A stretch of DNA of 6,844 nucleotides from an uncultured candidate division Zixibacteria bacterium (GTDB lineage Bacteria > Zixibacteria > MSB-5A5 > GN15 > FEB-12), in the NCBI GenBank assembly GCA_913009765.1, contig CAJVYT010000236.1, forward strand, positions 1 through 6,844, written 5' to 3'. The notes beneath the pieces are model-generated. The model searched no databases, was not told the DNA's origin, and worked only from the letters and a program-made list of their open reading frames with translations. Positions 6,727 to 6,844 of the stretch are shown here, piece after piece. Every line of letters starts with the position of its first letter. Positions within the stretch are counted from its first letter, which is position 1. The position numbers and the translations under genes are program-made.

Positions 6727-6844
6727 AAAAAAAAAAAGTAGGGAAAGAGTGTAGAACTCTTGAGGGCTGGCAAACTACACATCTTACTAATCGTAACTCG
6801 GTAGAGCGTCGTGTCGCTATCTGTCTTAGTACCCCGATCTCACC
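6727..6844. other. Non-biological read tail with adapter fragments
   Basis: A run of 11 A's (6727-6737) follows the last P5 adapter base, as expected when a read runs off its molecule. After it, 6738-6754 repeats exactly 17 bases of the P5 adapter (also at 6687-6703), and 6798-6814 matches another adapter part (TCGGAAGAGCGTCGTGT) with one mismatch. The rest is unlike anything recognisable. No gene, RNA or regulatory signal is supported. Confidence 0.93.

Noticed and set aside
6727..6844. Possible novel element, attachment site or small RNA at the right end
   Set aside because: The stretch follows a full P5 adapter and an A run and contains adapter fragments; the remainder is low-quality read tail.

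Overview
This window is a metagenome-type or draft-genome contig whose two ends are not biological. Genuine DNA runs from about 192 to 6668. It is preceded by a complete Illumina P7/index adapter (126-191) and followed by a complete P5-side adapter (6669-6726). Outside the adapters lie homopolymer runs and junk read tails (1-125 and 6727-6844). Both outermost genes are therefore cut, and their open frames continue into adapter sequence, giving chimeric proteins with the familiar adapter-derived peptides (for example RKSTRLNSSH and RRPPRSTLFPYTTLFRS).

The genuine 6.5 kb is AT-rich and carries six genes, all on the minus strand and separated by only 3-36 bases, so it looks like one operon. In transcription order (right to left) they are: (1) the C-terminal part of a large membrane protein, probably a PMT/ArnT-like GT-C glycosyltransferase with a TPR tail; (2) a GT2 polyprenyl-phosphate glycosyltransferase with two C-terminal membrane helices (GtrB/CsbB-like); (3) a full-length YfhO-family multi-pass membrane protein; (4) a soluble Dpm1-like polyprenol-phosphate mannosyltransferase; (5) a WbbL-like GT2 glycosyltransferase (rhamnosyltransferase type); (6) the N-terminal 150 residues of a WecA/MraY-family polyprenyl-phosphate sugar-1-phosphate transferase.

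Together these form a lipid-carrier-dependent surface glycan or glycosylation locus. The WecA-like enzyme would load the polyprenyl carrier, the WbbL-like enzyme would extend the lipid-linked glycan, the Dpm1-like and GtrB/CsbB-like enzymes would make polyprenyl-phosphate monosaccharides, and the YfhO and PMT-like proteins would use such donors on the outer face of the membrane. The GtrB/CsbB-like gene directly before yfhO recalls the csbB-yfhO pair of Bacillus. Only the family assignments are directly supported; substrates and acceptor are unknown.

The gene mix, AT-richness, scarce Shine-Dalgarno sites and use of TTG starts suggest a bacterium of the FCB group (Bacteroidota, Ignavibacteria, Marinimicrobia or relatives). 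This is inference only. The standard code with TGA as stop fits, since all four internal genes are intact and of normal family length. I found no RNA gene, CRISPR, insertion sequence or regulatory RNA. The main lesson is the adapter contamination; I see no convincing undescribed system.
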